In this document: positions 41,397 through 48,897 of the stretch, piece by piece
How positions within the stretch are numbered: the first letter of the stretch is position 1
Layout: every line of letters begins with the position of its first letter
Assembly: GCF_002412335.2 (NCBI RefSeq)
Contig: NZ_NXIB02000014.1
Location: 1-48,897 of the forward strand
Direction of reading: 5' to 3'
DNA: 48,897 nucleotides
Source of the DNA: Tychonema bourrellyi FEM_GT703
Lineage (GTDB): Bacteria; Cyanobacteriota; Cyanobacteriia; Cyanobacteriales; Microcoleaceae
Translations under genes and position numbers: made by a program
Notes under the pieces: generated by a model
Seen by the model: only the letters and a program-made list of their open reading frames with translations
Databases searched by the model: none
What the model was told of the DNA's origin: nothing

Positions 41397-41713
41397 CGGG
41401 TAAATACTTGAATGGAATTCCCGAAAATTCGCGGCTGGCTTTATTTGCGGGATTCGGCCAGCGTTACGATAAAACTAATCTGAATGATGCGGTGAAAGCG
41501 TATGTTGAGATTGCTGGAAAATACAATTTGACTCCGGCTAGGATGGCTTTGGCTTATGTGCGATCGCGCTGGTTTGTCACGAGCACAATTATCGGTGCAA
41601 CAAGTCTCGAACAGTTGGAGGAAAATCTTAGTAGTTTGGAGGTGGAATTGGATCGGGAGATCGTAGCAGAAATTAATGCGGTGCACGCTAAGTATCCGAA
41701 TCCGACACCGTAA
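41393..41713 (+). pseudogene. Aldo/keto reductase, C-terminal remnant
   Basis: From 41393 the frame reads LTGKYLNGIPENSR, LFAGFGQRYDKTNL, then LTPARMALAYVRSRWFVTSTIIGATSLEQL and a closing segment with LDREIVAEINAVHAKYPNPTP. These are the last 106 residues of a Tas/YajO-like aldo/keto reductase of about 340 residues. The catalytic Asp, Tyr, Lys and His lie in the missing part, so it cannot be active. The in-frame TTG at 41408 is not a credible start. Confidence 0.88.
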
Positions 41714-41721
41714 GTTTATTA

Positions 41722-41754
41722 GTAGGTTGGGTTGAGGTAACGAAACCCAACTTA
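41722..41754. repeat. GTAGGTTGGGTT...AACCCAACTTAC hairpin
   Basis: Same type as 862-896. It stands between the aldo/keto reductase remnant and the TATAAT (41762-41767) that may belong to the HEPN-like gene, although that box lies 111 bases before its ATG. Confidence 0.7.
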
Positions 41755-41878
41755 CTTTTTTTATAATATCATGTTATGTTGTACAAATCAAGAAAATAGA
41801 GAAATGGCAAAAATTAACCTTACTTGTGCAATAATCAAAATAAATTATGATAGCAAAGTATACAAAATTAAAAACTAG

Positions 41879-42346
41879 ATGGCTAACCTTAAACCTCAAA
41901 AAGAAAAGTTGAGTTCTAAGATTCCGGCTGGGGTAAGTGGATTACGGCAAGCCTTTCATTCTCATCTTAGCGCCTATGAAAAAACAAAAGATACTTTTTC
42001 TACTTCCTCTTACCTGCTTCTCTTCTATGCAGCCGAATGCGGAATGAAGAGAATTTGGCTGATACGCAACAATTTGAGAACAACAAATGATATCTCCGAC
42101 CCCACACTCCTCTCTCGTGACGGTCATAATTTAGATAGGTGGAAAAAAGAACTCAGAATTTCTGCTAGCATTGTTGGAGACACACCCCATTTCAGTCTGG
42201 CTAGTGATGGATCGGATTTAGGTATAGAGAAAGCTCATCAGCTATGGCGGTATGGGATTCGCATGGACTCTGACAAAGAAAAAAGAGTGGTTGAGTGGTT
42301 GGAAAAAGTTTGCCATTGGGTTAAAAAAGAGGACAGAAATCGATGA
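41879..42346 (+). CDS. HEPN-like small protein, first gene of a KGGVGR-ATPase pair
   Basis: A 155-residue mostly helical protein. The segment FSTSSYLLLFYAAECGMKRIWLI followed some 45 residues later by GHNLDRWKKEL matches the two central helices of HEPN-domain proteins (the usual pattern is Y-x-A-x-E-C-x-L-K ... H-D-L-x-x-L). Near the C terminus, HQLWRYG and RVVEWLEKVCHWVK give further basic/His residues; an exact R-x4-6-H ribonuclease motif is not evident, so activity is uncertain. Its stop overlaps the next ATG by 4 bases (ATGA), so it is translationally coupled to the ATPase. HEPN domains are frequent RNA-cutting or scaffold parts of conflict systems. Family assignment is by pattern, not by search. 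Confidence 0.6.
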   Translation: MANLKPQKEKLSSKIPAGVSGLRQAFHSHLSAYEKTKDTFSTSSYLLLFYAAECGMKRIWLIRNNLRTTNDISDPTLLSRDGHNLDRWKKELRISASIVGDTPHFSLASDGSDLGIEKAHQLWRYGIRMDSDKEKRVVEWLEKVCHWVKKEDRNR

Positions 42347-45039
42347 TTCCGTCAGATATTCGTCTATATACTTGGGTTGATGTAGAACAAGTCTTGCTGC
42401 GAATGCAAGAGCAAAATAAGTGGCCAGAATGGTTGGTTTGGGCGAGGGCTTATTGGGATGAGTTAACGATAGGAATTCGTCCGGGTACTCAAGCACAAGC
42501 TTCAGCTTGGCTGCAAGATGTCTACGATCCTCGCTACCGACTTCATTCACAGCCAGAAATAGTACAGGGTTTAATTATTTTAGAAAGTTTACCTGAGAGT
42601 GAACGTACCCTACCGATTTTTTTCGAGGAAACAGAAGAACAACCGCCGATTCCTAGATTGACGCCCAGTTTATCCAGGCCAGGAGTGCTTTGGCAACTGT
42701 GTCAAGATATTGAACGTCCAGATAGCTTATCCTCAGATGTTCCGCCAGTAGTTGCTTTTCATTCCTTTAAAGGTGGCGTTGGACGCACAACTCATGCTCT
42801 AGCTTTAGCACAGGCTCTAACGGAAGATAAACATAAAGTGCTCCTGGTAGATGGAGACTTAGAAGCACCTGGAATTAGTTGGGTTTTTGAGCGCCGATTA
42901 CCTAATCCTAGTGTCTCCTTTGCTGACCTGATCGCCCTCGTTCACGGCGATGCTTCTCCTGACGCTGTAGATGCTGTTCAATTAGTAGCAGATAGAATTC
43001 AAAATGCTCTAATTGATGGGATTTATGTGTTGCCTTCTTTCCGTTCAAACGAAAAATTTACTGCTTTAGAAATCCGACCAGAACATCTTTTTCAAAGTGC
43101 TAAAAACCCTTTTATATTAACGAATATTTTAGCTAGTCTCGGTCAAGCTTTAGGCGCTGATTTTGTGATAGTAGACCTGCGGGCTGGACTTTCTGAACTT
43201 TCTACAGGTCTAATTTTAGATCCGCGAGTGTACCGTATTTTTGTTACCACCTTAAGCGCACAGTCTATTTCAGGAACAGTCAGACTTCTAGAGCTTCTTG
43301 GAGAAAGGGCGCTTTCGAGGAGAGATACTGAACCATTGCCTGCATTGATTATTAACCAGATTCCCGACCAGGAGCGCTCCAGCGATATAGTATTGGAAGC
43401 GGAAACTAAATTACTGGAAGCTGCTAGTCCGTTTTTAGGGGAAGGTGGCGAACCTGTGAGAGTCTTGACATCATTTACTGATGGTTTACTGGTTTTGCCT
43501 CCTACTTGGGAAGAGGTAGTCACTCGTCTGTTGCGATCGGGAATTGTGGATGCTGTACGTCCTCTCGTAGAATGGTTGCCCGTTGTTCAGCGCAGCGAAC
43601 CTATGGGAAACCCCCTTTCTAGCTTGAATTCCCAAAGAGAAGAACTGAGCAAGATAGCCAAACAATTAATATTTGCAGAAAATGCAGAAGTCAATGACTT
43701 TTTAGCTACCACTCCCTTGCGACACTTGGCTTCAGATCACCGCCGCCGTCTGCCTATTGCAGTAATAGTTGGTGCCAAAGGTTCAGGTAAAACTTATACT
43801 TTTATCCAGATTGTTCGCCGAAAAAATTGGCAACAATTTGCCATTGATGCTGGTGCAATAGATGTCCAAACTAACGCGGTTATTTGCCCGATTATAGAGT
43901 CAATTAATCTGCAAGAATCGGCTCAGAATATAGTCCGAGAAGTGCGAATAAATGCCGCACAGGTGTTGGGTTTCGAGCAGCCGACAGATGCCAGTTCTAT
44001 TCGTGACTATATCAGAGAAGGTTATCTACTGAATCTTCACGAAGGGGAGTGGCGCGATCGCTGGTTAAATGTTATAGCTTGGGGTGTTGGCTTCGACCAT
44101 ACAAAAACAAAATCCCAACAAGCAGATACTACAATAGAAAATGCTGGGAGAAGATTAACTGAGTCTTTAGCCCTCGCTAAAAAGCAACTGGTTGTGGTTA
44201 TTGATGGCTTAGAAGACCTTTTCCAAAACTTTGCTAGCGATCGCACTCAACAAACTGCTATTCGATCTTTGCTTCAGGATGTCCCTGAATGGCTGGGGCA
44301 ACAGCCTAGTTTGCCATTAGGTATTATCATTTTTGTGCGACGCGATATGGTGCTTGCTGCTGTGCATCAAAATCCTGCTCAAATGATGGCTAGGTATGAA
44401 CCTTATGCTTTGCAGTGGAATCGGGAAGAAGCTCTAAGACTGGTTGCTTGGGTAACTAATTTAGCGAAAATACTTCCCGGTATTAATATTACAAAACTTC
44501 AGGATATGAGTGAAGTCGAGCTTACTGAAGCTTTAATACCTTTATGGGGTAAAAGACTGGGAAGTGAGCGATCTAAAGAAGCAGGTTCTGCCAGATTTAC
44601 GCTGGCCGCGCTGTCAGATTTCCGAGGACAAATTCAAGCAAGAGATTTAGTACGTCTGCTACATTTAGCAGCCCAGAGTTCTGTCAATGATACCCGTTGG
44701 GAAGACAGAATACTTATCCCGACAGCGATTAAAGGAGTATTACGTGAATGCAGTAGCGAGAAAATACAAGAAATAGAAAATGAAAATACTAGCTTGAAAA
44801 ATGTATTTGCTAAGTTGCGAAACTTACGAGCAGAAAACCGAAAAATTCCCTTCACGAGGGAGATGATGGAACTCTCAGTAGAAGAAATGAAAATCTTAGA
44901 AGATAATGGTGTAGTCATCCGTGAAAATGATGAATATTATATGCCGGAAATTTTCCGTTTGGGGCTAGGATTTTCACTGACGGCTACTGGGCGTCCGAGA
45001 ATTATAGCTTTAGCACGCCGTGCTGGACAGAAGTCTTGA
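42343..45039 (+). CDS. Two-P-loop ATPase: ParA/MinD-like KGGVGR domain plus STAND-like P-loop domain
   Basis: An 898-residue protein. Residues 1-115 form an unfamiliar helical domain (WPEWLVWARAYWDEL). Residues about 133-400 are a ParA/MinD-like domain with the deviant Walker A FKGGVGRTT (about 142-150), VLLVDGDLEAPG and the Walker B strand FVIVDLRAG; the Arg in KGGVGR replaces the usual K/N of ParA. A second ATPase domain (about 460-720) has Walker A GAKGSGKT (about 477), Walker B LVVVIDGLEDLF (about 617) and a sensor-like FVRRDM. The last 80 residues look like a winged helix (MKILEDNGVVIRE). Two NTPase domains and a small coupled HEPN-like partner are characteristic of regulated conflict systems; no effector in the ATPase itself is visible. 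It sits in a segment with mobile-element remnants. Confidence 0.75.
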   Translation: MIPSDIRLYTWVDVEQVLLRMQEQNKWPEWLVWARAYWDELTIGIRPGTQAQASAWLQDVYDPRYRLHSQPEIVQGLIILESLPESERTLPIFFEETEEQPPIPRLTPSLSRPGVLWQLCQDIERPDSLSSDVPPVVAFHSFKGGVGRTTHALALAQALTEDKHKVLLVDGDLEAPGISWVFERRLPNPSVSFADLIALVHGDASPDAVDAVQLVADRIQNALIDGIYVLPSFRSNEKFTALEIRPEHLFQSAKNPFILTNILASLGQALGADFVIVDLRAGLSELSTGLILDPRVYRIFVTTLSAQSISGTVRLLELLGERALSRRDTEPLPALIINQIPDQERSSDIVLEAETKLLEAASPFLGEGGEPVRVLTSFTDGLLVLPPTWEEVVTRLLRSGIVDAVRPLVEWLPVVQRSEPMGNPLSSLNSQREELSKIAKQLIFAENAEVNDFLATTPLRHLASDHRRRLPIAVIVGAKGSGKTYTFIQIVRRKNWQQFAIDAGAIDVQTNAVICPIIESINLQESAQNIVREVRINAAQVLGFEQPTDASSIRDYIREGYLLNLHEGEWRDRWLNVIAWGVGFDHTKTKSQQADTTIENAGRRLTESLALAKKQLVVVIDGLEDLFQNFASDRTQQTAIRSLLQDVPEWLGQQPSLPLGIIIFVRRDMVLAAVHQNPAQMMARYEPYALQWNREEALRLVAWVTNLAKILPGINITKLQDMSEVELTEALIPLWGKRLGSERSKEAGSARFTLAALSDFRGQIQARDLVRLLHLAAQSSVNDTRWEDRILIPTAIKGVLRECSSEKIQEIENENTSLKNVFAKLRNLRAENRKIPFTREMMELSVEEMKILEDNGVVIRENDEYYMPEIFRLGLGFSLTATGRPRIIALARRAGQKS

Positions 45040-45061
45040 GAGAAATAATTATAAAACCTAT

Positions 45062-45107
45062 TTTGAACAGGCAAGATGCCTGTTCCACGGTAAATATGGT
45101 CGATGTC
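45062..45107. repeat. Repeat family A, copy 6 (right part)
   Basis: Hairpin GAACAGGCAAGATGCCTGTTC and a degenerate right end ATGGTCGATGTCT; the left terminal repeat is missing. It abuts the duplicated uvrB end at 45108. Confidence 0.8.
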
Positions 45108-45150
45108 TAATGTCCCAATAACTTATCCCGCAAATGCTTAATTCGATCGC
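45108..45150. repeat. 43-bp perfect duplicate of the uvrB 3' end
   Basis: TAATGTCCCAATAACTTATC and the following bases are identical over 43 bp to 45949-45991, the stop region of uvrB, in the same orientation. The copy encodes the last residues (RSN and stop) of the minus-strand gene ending at 45138. Confidence 0.95.
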
Positions 45151-45536
45151 ACTTTTTGCTGTTTTTCCTGCAAAAACTCGGCAAAATCGCAGACTTCAGC
45201 CACTAAATCTTCAGATAAATTATCCAAAACTGACTGTAAACGCGATCGAAGTCCCATCATTTCGCTGGCAGATTTTACTAATTGCAACTGATGCGGATAA
45301 ACTGTTTCAACACCTATCGTTTCCATAAATGATTCTGGCTGATCCTGAGTTGCAGGAACAAAATCCCCGCCAACTTCTGCTTTCACCCATCCGCCAAATA
45401 ACTCGACTAAATAGGCTTCACCGTTTTTGAATACCTCAACAATCGCCCCGGCTGTTTCTGGGGGTACAACTCCGCCATCTGCGAGAGCGATTTCTTCGGT
45501 TAAACTCACTGCATCGAATAACTGAAATTTGCTCAT
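45138..45536 (-). CDS. DUF4926-like / DUF2281-like protein, partner of DUF6883-like gene
   Basis: A 132-residue protein. The first 75 residues resemble DUF4926 (FQLFDAVSLTEEIA, GAIVEVFKNGEAYLVELF), a small beta-barrel family often next to nuclease-like genes. The C-terminal helix NLSEDLVAEVCDFAEFLQEK resembles DUF2281, a family of antitoxin-like proteins. The final four codons come from the duplicated uvrB end. It lies 4 bp inside the end of the DUF6883-like gene upstream (ATGA overlap), so the pair is coupled. A toxin-antitoxin or immunity role would fit the arrangement, but it is inference. No membrane segment. Confidence 0.65.
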   Translation of the reverse strand: MSKFQLFDAVSLTEEIALADGGVVPPETAGAIVEVFKNGEAYLVELFGGWVKAEVGGDFVPATQDQPESFMETIGVETVYPHQLQLVKSASEMMGLRSRLQSVLDNLSEDLVAEVCDFAEFLQEKQQKVRSN

Positions 45537-45877
45537 TGCTGTCTACCAAAACGTTGAGGAAATGCGGTAACAAATCTAGCAATATCTTCACCAAACAGAA
45601 CAATCCAACCTGTACGGATTTGCCAAGATACTCCCGATCGCACTGTAACTAAAATAATAGCTTGGTAGCGTTCTCCATAGTCATTCTGTCCAACTGGTTG
45701 TAACAAGTCTAGCGAGATTTGAGCTATAATTGCCTCTCGAATCGCCTCCGGCGACTCAAATCCCATCACCTCCCGCCAGAATTTCTGCTTATCTCCTCCT
45801 TTTCCTGGTTCAGTGGCACTGGCAAATAGATATTGAGCTTTGGCGATGGGAAACTCCAAGCGAGTCGGTGTAGTCAT
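45533..45877 (-). CDS. DUF6883-like protein
   Basis: A 114-residue protein beginning LEFPIAKAQYLFASATEPGKGGDKQKFW, with VMGFESPEAIREAII and a YQAIILVTVRSG...IRTGWIVLF strand pair, which resemble the DUF6883 family, a domain also found at the C termini of polymorphic toxins and in two-gene cassettes with DUF4926 proteins. Catalytic residues are not obvious. The start ATG at 45877 follows a TATAAAG-like stretch on this strand; the gene overlaps the next by 4 bp. The pair occupies a segment inserted between two copies of the uvrB end, so it was probably gained as a unit. Function unknown. Confidence 0.6.
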   Translation of the reverse strand: MTTPTRLEFPIAKAQYLFASATEPGKGGDKQKFWREVMGFESPEAIREAIIAQISLDLLQPVGQNDYGERYQAIILVTVRSGVSWQIRTGWIVLFGEDIARFVTAFPQRFGRQQ

Positions 45878-45947
45878 GGCATTGATCTTAATACTTTATA
45901 CTTCTGATCGAGGTAATACGATCGCACATCATATCCCCTACTCTTCC

Positions 45948-47960
45948 TTAATGTCCCAATAACTTATCCCGCAAATGCTTAATTCGATCGCGCAATTTAC
46001 CCGCTTCCTCAAACTCCAACTTCTTCGCCGCCTCCTTCATCTGCGCCTCCAACCGCCCAATCAACTGAGGAATCTCATCCAAAGATAACTCATTTGCGTG
46101 TTCGTAAACCTCCTCCAACTGCTGGGAATTCAGCTTCCGCGATACGTCCAAAAACGCCAAAATCGCATTACTCGATCGCTTTTTCGCGATCGGCTGCGGC
46201 GTAATTCCGTGCATCTTATTATACGCCAACTGGATTCCCCGACGGCGATCGGTTTCATCGATCGCCTTAACCATACTATCCGTCAAATTATCCGCATACA
46301 AAATCGCCTGTCCCCGAATATGCCGCGCCGCCCTCCCAATCGTTTGAATCAACGAACGTCCCGATCGCAAAAACCCCTCCTTATCCGCATCCAAAATCAC
46401 CACCAGAGACACCTCCGGCAAATCCAAACCTTCCCGCAACAAATTCACCCCAATCAATACATCAAACTTGCCATCCTGCAAATCTTGGATAATTTCAATG
46501 CGTTGAATCGACTGGATTTCTGAGTGTAAATACCGGACTCGAATCGCCCTTTCCTGCAAATATTCCGTTAAATCTTCCGCCATCCGCTTCGTCAGAGTCG
46601 TCACCAAAACTCGCTCATTCAGACGAACTCTCTCATTGATTTCACCCAACAAATCATCAATTTGTCCAGCAGTCGGACGCACAAATATCGTCGGATCGAC
46701 CACTGCCGTCGGTCTGATTACCTGTTCGGCAACTCTGTCGCCAGAAATCTCAATTTCCCAATCCCCAGGCGTTGCAGACACAAAAATGCACTGATTGGCT
46801 TTTTCCCAGAATTCCTCTGCTTTCAAAGGGCGATTGTCCGCAGCACTCGGCAAGCGAAAACCATGTTCGATCAATGTTTTTTTGCGCGCTTGGTCGCCGT
46901 TGTACATTCCCCGAATTTGCGGCACTGTGACGTGGGATTCATCGATGACTAACATCCAATCTTTAGGAAAATAATTAATCAAACATTCTGGTGGTTCCCC
47001 GGCATTTCTGCCTGCTAAGTGGCGAGAATAATTCTCGACTCCGTTACAGTATCCTACCTCTCGTAGCATTTCCAAATCATAGCGAGTGCGCTGTTCTTGT
47101 CGCTGTGCTTCTAATAGTTTACCATTTTTTTCTAATTCTTCCAGCCGCGCTTCTAGTTCTTGTTCAATTGCGGTACAAGCTGATTCTAATCTCTCTTTTG
47201 GGGTGACAAAGTGGCGCGCTGGATAAATATTTAAAGCTTCGACATTTTGAATTATTTTACCTGTCACCGGGTCAACGTAGCGAATGGCATCGATTTCATC
47301 GCCGAAGAATTCAACGCGAATGATTCTGTCTTCGTAGGCGGGACCAATTTCCAAAACATCGCCTTTGACGCGAAATTTGCCTCTACCTAAGTCGATGTCG
47401 TTTCTGCTGTATTGGACGTTAACCAAATCTCGCAAGATTTGCCGCTGATCGACTTCCATTCCTACTCGCAATGGGATGGCTGCTTTCAGGTATTCGGCGG
47501 GCATTCCCAAACCGTAGATGCAGCTAATAGAGGCTACAACTATGACATCGCGGCGTTCAAAGAGCGATCGCGTGGCAGAGTGTCGCAGCATATCAATTTC
47601 TTCATTAATTGCCGCCGTTTTCTCAATGTAAGTATCGCTAACGGCGATGTATGCTTCCGGCTGATAATAGTCGTAATAACTGACAAAATATTCGACTGCA
47701 TTGTTGGGAAAAAAATTACGCAGTTCGTTGCACAGTTGAGCCGCAAGCGTTTTGTTGTGGGCGAGCACTAACGTCGGCTTGCCGATTTTTTCAATAACGG
47801 CTGCAATGGAAAAGGTTTTGCCCGTACCTGTGGCACCGAGTAAGGTTTGAAATCGATCGCCTGCTTGGATGCTTTTGACCAGTTGGGCGATCGCTACCGG
47901 TTGGTCGCCCGTAGGCTCAAAGGGCGCTTGTAATTTAAAAGATGCTGCCGCAGTTATCAT
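45948..47960 (-). CDS. uvrB: Excinuclease ABC subunit B
   Basis: A 670-residue UvrB, the damage-verifying helicase-like subunit of nucleotide excision repair. Visible are [11 protein letters not shown] (Walker A), the beta-hairpin region [21 protein letters not shown] (Walker B DESH), [24 protein letters not shown] and QTIGRAARH (helicase motifs V and VI), and the C-terminal UVR domain for UvrC contact ([15 protein letters not shown]). All key motifs are intact. I take the ATG at 47960 over a GTG at 47966. The 43 bases at its 3' end are duplicated at 45108-45150, so the downstream neighbour changed recently while the gene itself stayed whole. Confidence 0.97.
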   Translation of the reverse strand: MITAAASFKLQAPFEPTGDQPVAIAQLVKSIQAGDRFQTLLGATGTGKTFSIAAVIEKIGKPTLVLAHNKTLAAQLCNELRNFFPNNAVEYFVSYYDYYQPEAYIAVSDTYIEKTAAINEEIDMLRHSATRSLFERRDVIVVASISCIYGLGMPAEYLKAAIPLRVGMEVDQRQILRDLVNVQYSRNDIDLGRGKFRVKGDVLEIGPAYEDRIIRVEFFGDEIDAIRYVDPVTGKIIQNVEALNIYPARHFVTPKERLESACTAIEQELEARLEELEKNGKLLEAQRQEQRTRYDLEMLREVGYCNGVENYSRHLAGRNAGEPPECLINYFPKDWMLVIDESHVTVPQIRGMYNGDQARKKTLIEHGFRLPSAADNRPLKAEEFWEKANQCIFVSATPGDWEIEISGDRVAEQVIRPTAVVDPTIFVRPTAGQIDDLLGEINERVRLNERVLVTTLTKRMAEDLTEYLQERAIRVRYLHSEIQSIQRIEIIQDLQDGKFDVLIGVNLLREGLDLPEVSLVVILDADKEGFLRSGRSLIQTIGRAARHIRGQAILYADNLTDSMVKAIDETDRRRGIQLAYNKMHGITPQPIAKKRSSNAILAFLDVSRKLNSQQLEEVYEHANELSLDEIPQLIGRLEAQMKEAAKKLEFEEAGKLRDRIKHLRDKLLGH

Positions 47961-48159
47961 AATCACAGGTAGCTATTACTAATAAATATTAACAAAAATG
48001 CAATAACTATGCAATTTAGTTGAGAAACTTGTTAGGATTCATCATAATATTTTAATATTGACAAAGATAGAAAGCAGAAAGCTCAGAAAAGAAACTTTCC
48101 CAGTCCGACGCTTTCCGAACCCAGCAATCAAAAGCCCAATAATCAAAAGGAAAAAAATT

Positions 48160-48633
48160 ATGAGTGTCACCCCCAAAGATAAAGGCAGTGCGATCGCCCG
48201 TCGTGGTAAAGCAGCTTCCAAAAGCGAAGCGACAGTAGTCAGCGATGCCAACGCAACAGGAATTCAACTCTATTTGCCTGCTGGCTTGCCCAAACGCCCT
48301 GTGGGGCCAAATGATTTTACGGTAAGCGAGATTGTCTCCATATCGGGAAAACGCCCGATCGGCACTAGCACCTTGCATATTAGCGAAACCTACGGCATTG
48401 TAGGCAACCGCCCGGTAGAAGCCAGCGAATTGGAAGTAGTTGCTACTCTGGGGAGACGCCCGATCGGCGCCAGTACCATGCAAGTCAGTGAAATGTTCAG
48501 TATGTCCGGTGCGCGGCCAGTTGCTGTCAGCAATCTTCACATTGATGAAGTTTACTCGACAATGGGTGGCAATCGACCAATTGCTTCCAACGACATTGAC
48601 GATAGCTCTACTTTAATGGGATTTTTAGATTAA
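48160..48633 (+). CDS. Hypothetical protein with six R-P repeat units
   Basis: A 157-residue protein. After a basic, Ser/Ala-rich N terminus (about 1-42) it consists of six imperfect units of 17-20 residues: K-R-P-V-G...F-T-V-S-E, K-R-P-I-G...L-H-I-S-E, N-R-P-V-E...L-E-V, R-R-P-I-G...M-Q-V-S-E, A-R-P-V-A...L-H-I-D-E and N-R-P-I-A, each with a small-residue turn and then a hydrophobic strand. This looks like a beta-solenoid or stacked-hairpin repeat. I do not recognise the family. The ATG at 48160 has AAAAGG about ten bases upstream; the open frame extends to 48058 but without a good start. No signal peptide. Confidence 0.75.
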   Translation: MSVTPKDKGSAIARRGKAASKSEATVVSDANATGIQLYLPAGLPKRPVGPNDFTVSEIVSISGKRPIGTSTLHISETYGIVGNRPVEASELEVVATLGRRPIGASTMQVSEMFSMSGARPVAVSNLHIDEVYSTMGGNRPIASNDIDDSSTLMGFLD

Positions 48634-48679
48634 GTTGACCGTTGACAGTTGACGGTTGACCGTTGACTGTTGACAGTGC
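48633..48679. repeat. GTTGACC/GTTGACA heptamer tandem repeat
   Basis: Complement of the CAACCGT/CAACAGT units seen at 52-157 and 28031-28103, starting at the stop codon of the repeat protein. Confidence 0.9.
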
Positions 48680-48817
48680 TTATGAGTTAAGCTTCTACAC
48701 AACTAAACTGTTCTTTTGTTAATTGTTGAACCCGATCGCAACAAAACTTTGCAATTTTTGTACGCTCTTGATGTCGAACTAGCTTATACCAATTTTTTAT
48801 GAAGCTGCATAGAATTC

Positions 48818-48852
48818 GATCCCCCCTAACCCCCCTTAAGAAGCAGGGTGGA
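48818..48852. repeat. Partial copy of inner MITE sequence
   Basis: GATCCCCCCTAACCCCCCTTAAGAAG matches the inner arm of the element at 17420-17636 with few changes. Only one arm is seen before the window ends. The spacer 48680-48897 contains no convincing gene. Confidence 0.7.
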
Positions 48853-48897
48853 TTAATTGTCAGAAAATAAATTATCATCATAGTCGATCGGGTGCGT

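Noticed and set aside
41408..41713. Aldo/keto reductase fragment as a functional short gene
   Set aside because: The catalytic residues are in the missing N-terminal two thirds.
48687..48881. 64-codon minus-strand frame containing PPCFLRGVRGD
   Set aside because: This peptide is the usual spurious translation of the C-rich MITE sequence; no start signal or family.

Overview
The window looks like chromosomal DNA of a filamentous cyanobacterium of the Microcoleus/Oscillatoria/Phormidium type. The evidence is the very frequent HIP1 palindrome GCGATCGC and GATCG context, cyanobacterial marker families (Ycf51, DUF2949, an NblR-like regulator, XisH/XisI, the long N-terminal form of TrpC), and many short tandem repeats of the CAACAGT, TTAGTTG and GCATTGG kind between genes. 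Housekeeping genes are interleaved with accessory genes and repeat-derived spacers. There is no rRNA and no CRISPR array. The only tRNA seen is tRNA-Leu(UAG) at 7818-7899.

Layout. 1-6725: Ycf51, two TPR proteins (the first flanked by inverted copies of one ~75-bp repeat), an orphan Phd/YefM-like antitoxin, a Uma2-type nuclease and an M32 carboxypeptidase. 6884-8800: a peptidoglycan-binding protein, tRNA-Leu and a two-gene HNH endonuclease unit. 9062-12880: a large LRR-Roc-COR (ROCO) GTPase with 22 exact 69-bp LRR units. 13030-16030: xisH/xisI, the NblR-like regulator, a DUF192 lipoprotein and DUF2949. 16176-20427, mostly minus strand: a PLP aminotransferase, a hairpin MITE-like element, trpC, a YoeB/YefM toxin-antitoxin pair, a broken xisH fragment and an L,D-transpeptidase. 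20718-24336: a secreted proline-rich protein, a sorbosone-dehydrogenase-like lipoprotein and two PD-(D/E)XK-like proteins, one of them between 107-bp direct repeats.

24408-38335 is a long minus-strand cluster. It encodes a type I secretion set (parvulin isomerase, ABC exporter with cyclic-nucleotide-binding and degenerate C39-like domains, unusually long HlyD adaptor) embedded among glycosyltransferases, including a GT2-OGT-like fusion, a polytopic membrane protein and a nucleotide-sugar epimerase. A methyltransferase-glycosyltransferase fusion and another glycosyltransferase-like gene follow on the plus strand (38502-41210). The simplest reading is glycosylation and export of a surface protein or polysaccharide; no export substrate and no outer-membrane TolC gene lies in the window.

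41247-45877 is a small genomic island. TnpB and aldo/keto reductase remnants are followed by a tightly overlapping pair: a HEPN-like small protein and an 898-residue ATPase with a ParA/MinD-like KGGVGRTT P-loop plus a second, STAND-like P-loop. This is the best candidate for an undescribed conflict or defence system. It is followed by a DUF4926-like/DUF6883-like pair that sits between two perfect 43-bp copies of the 3' end of uvrB, apparently an insertion scar. uvrB and a small repeat protein close the window.

Several dispersed repeat families recur: (A) AGACATCTCCCA-ended elements with a GAACAGGCA/TGCCTGTTC hairpin, six copies; (B) GAAACCGGGTTT hairpins, five copies; (C) GGGGCGGGTTTT elements, two copies; (E) GGACACGGCA/TGCCGTGTC hairpins. 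Some run into the ends of genes and supply start or stop codons.
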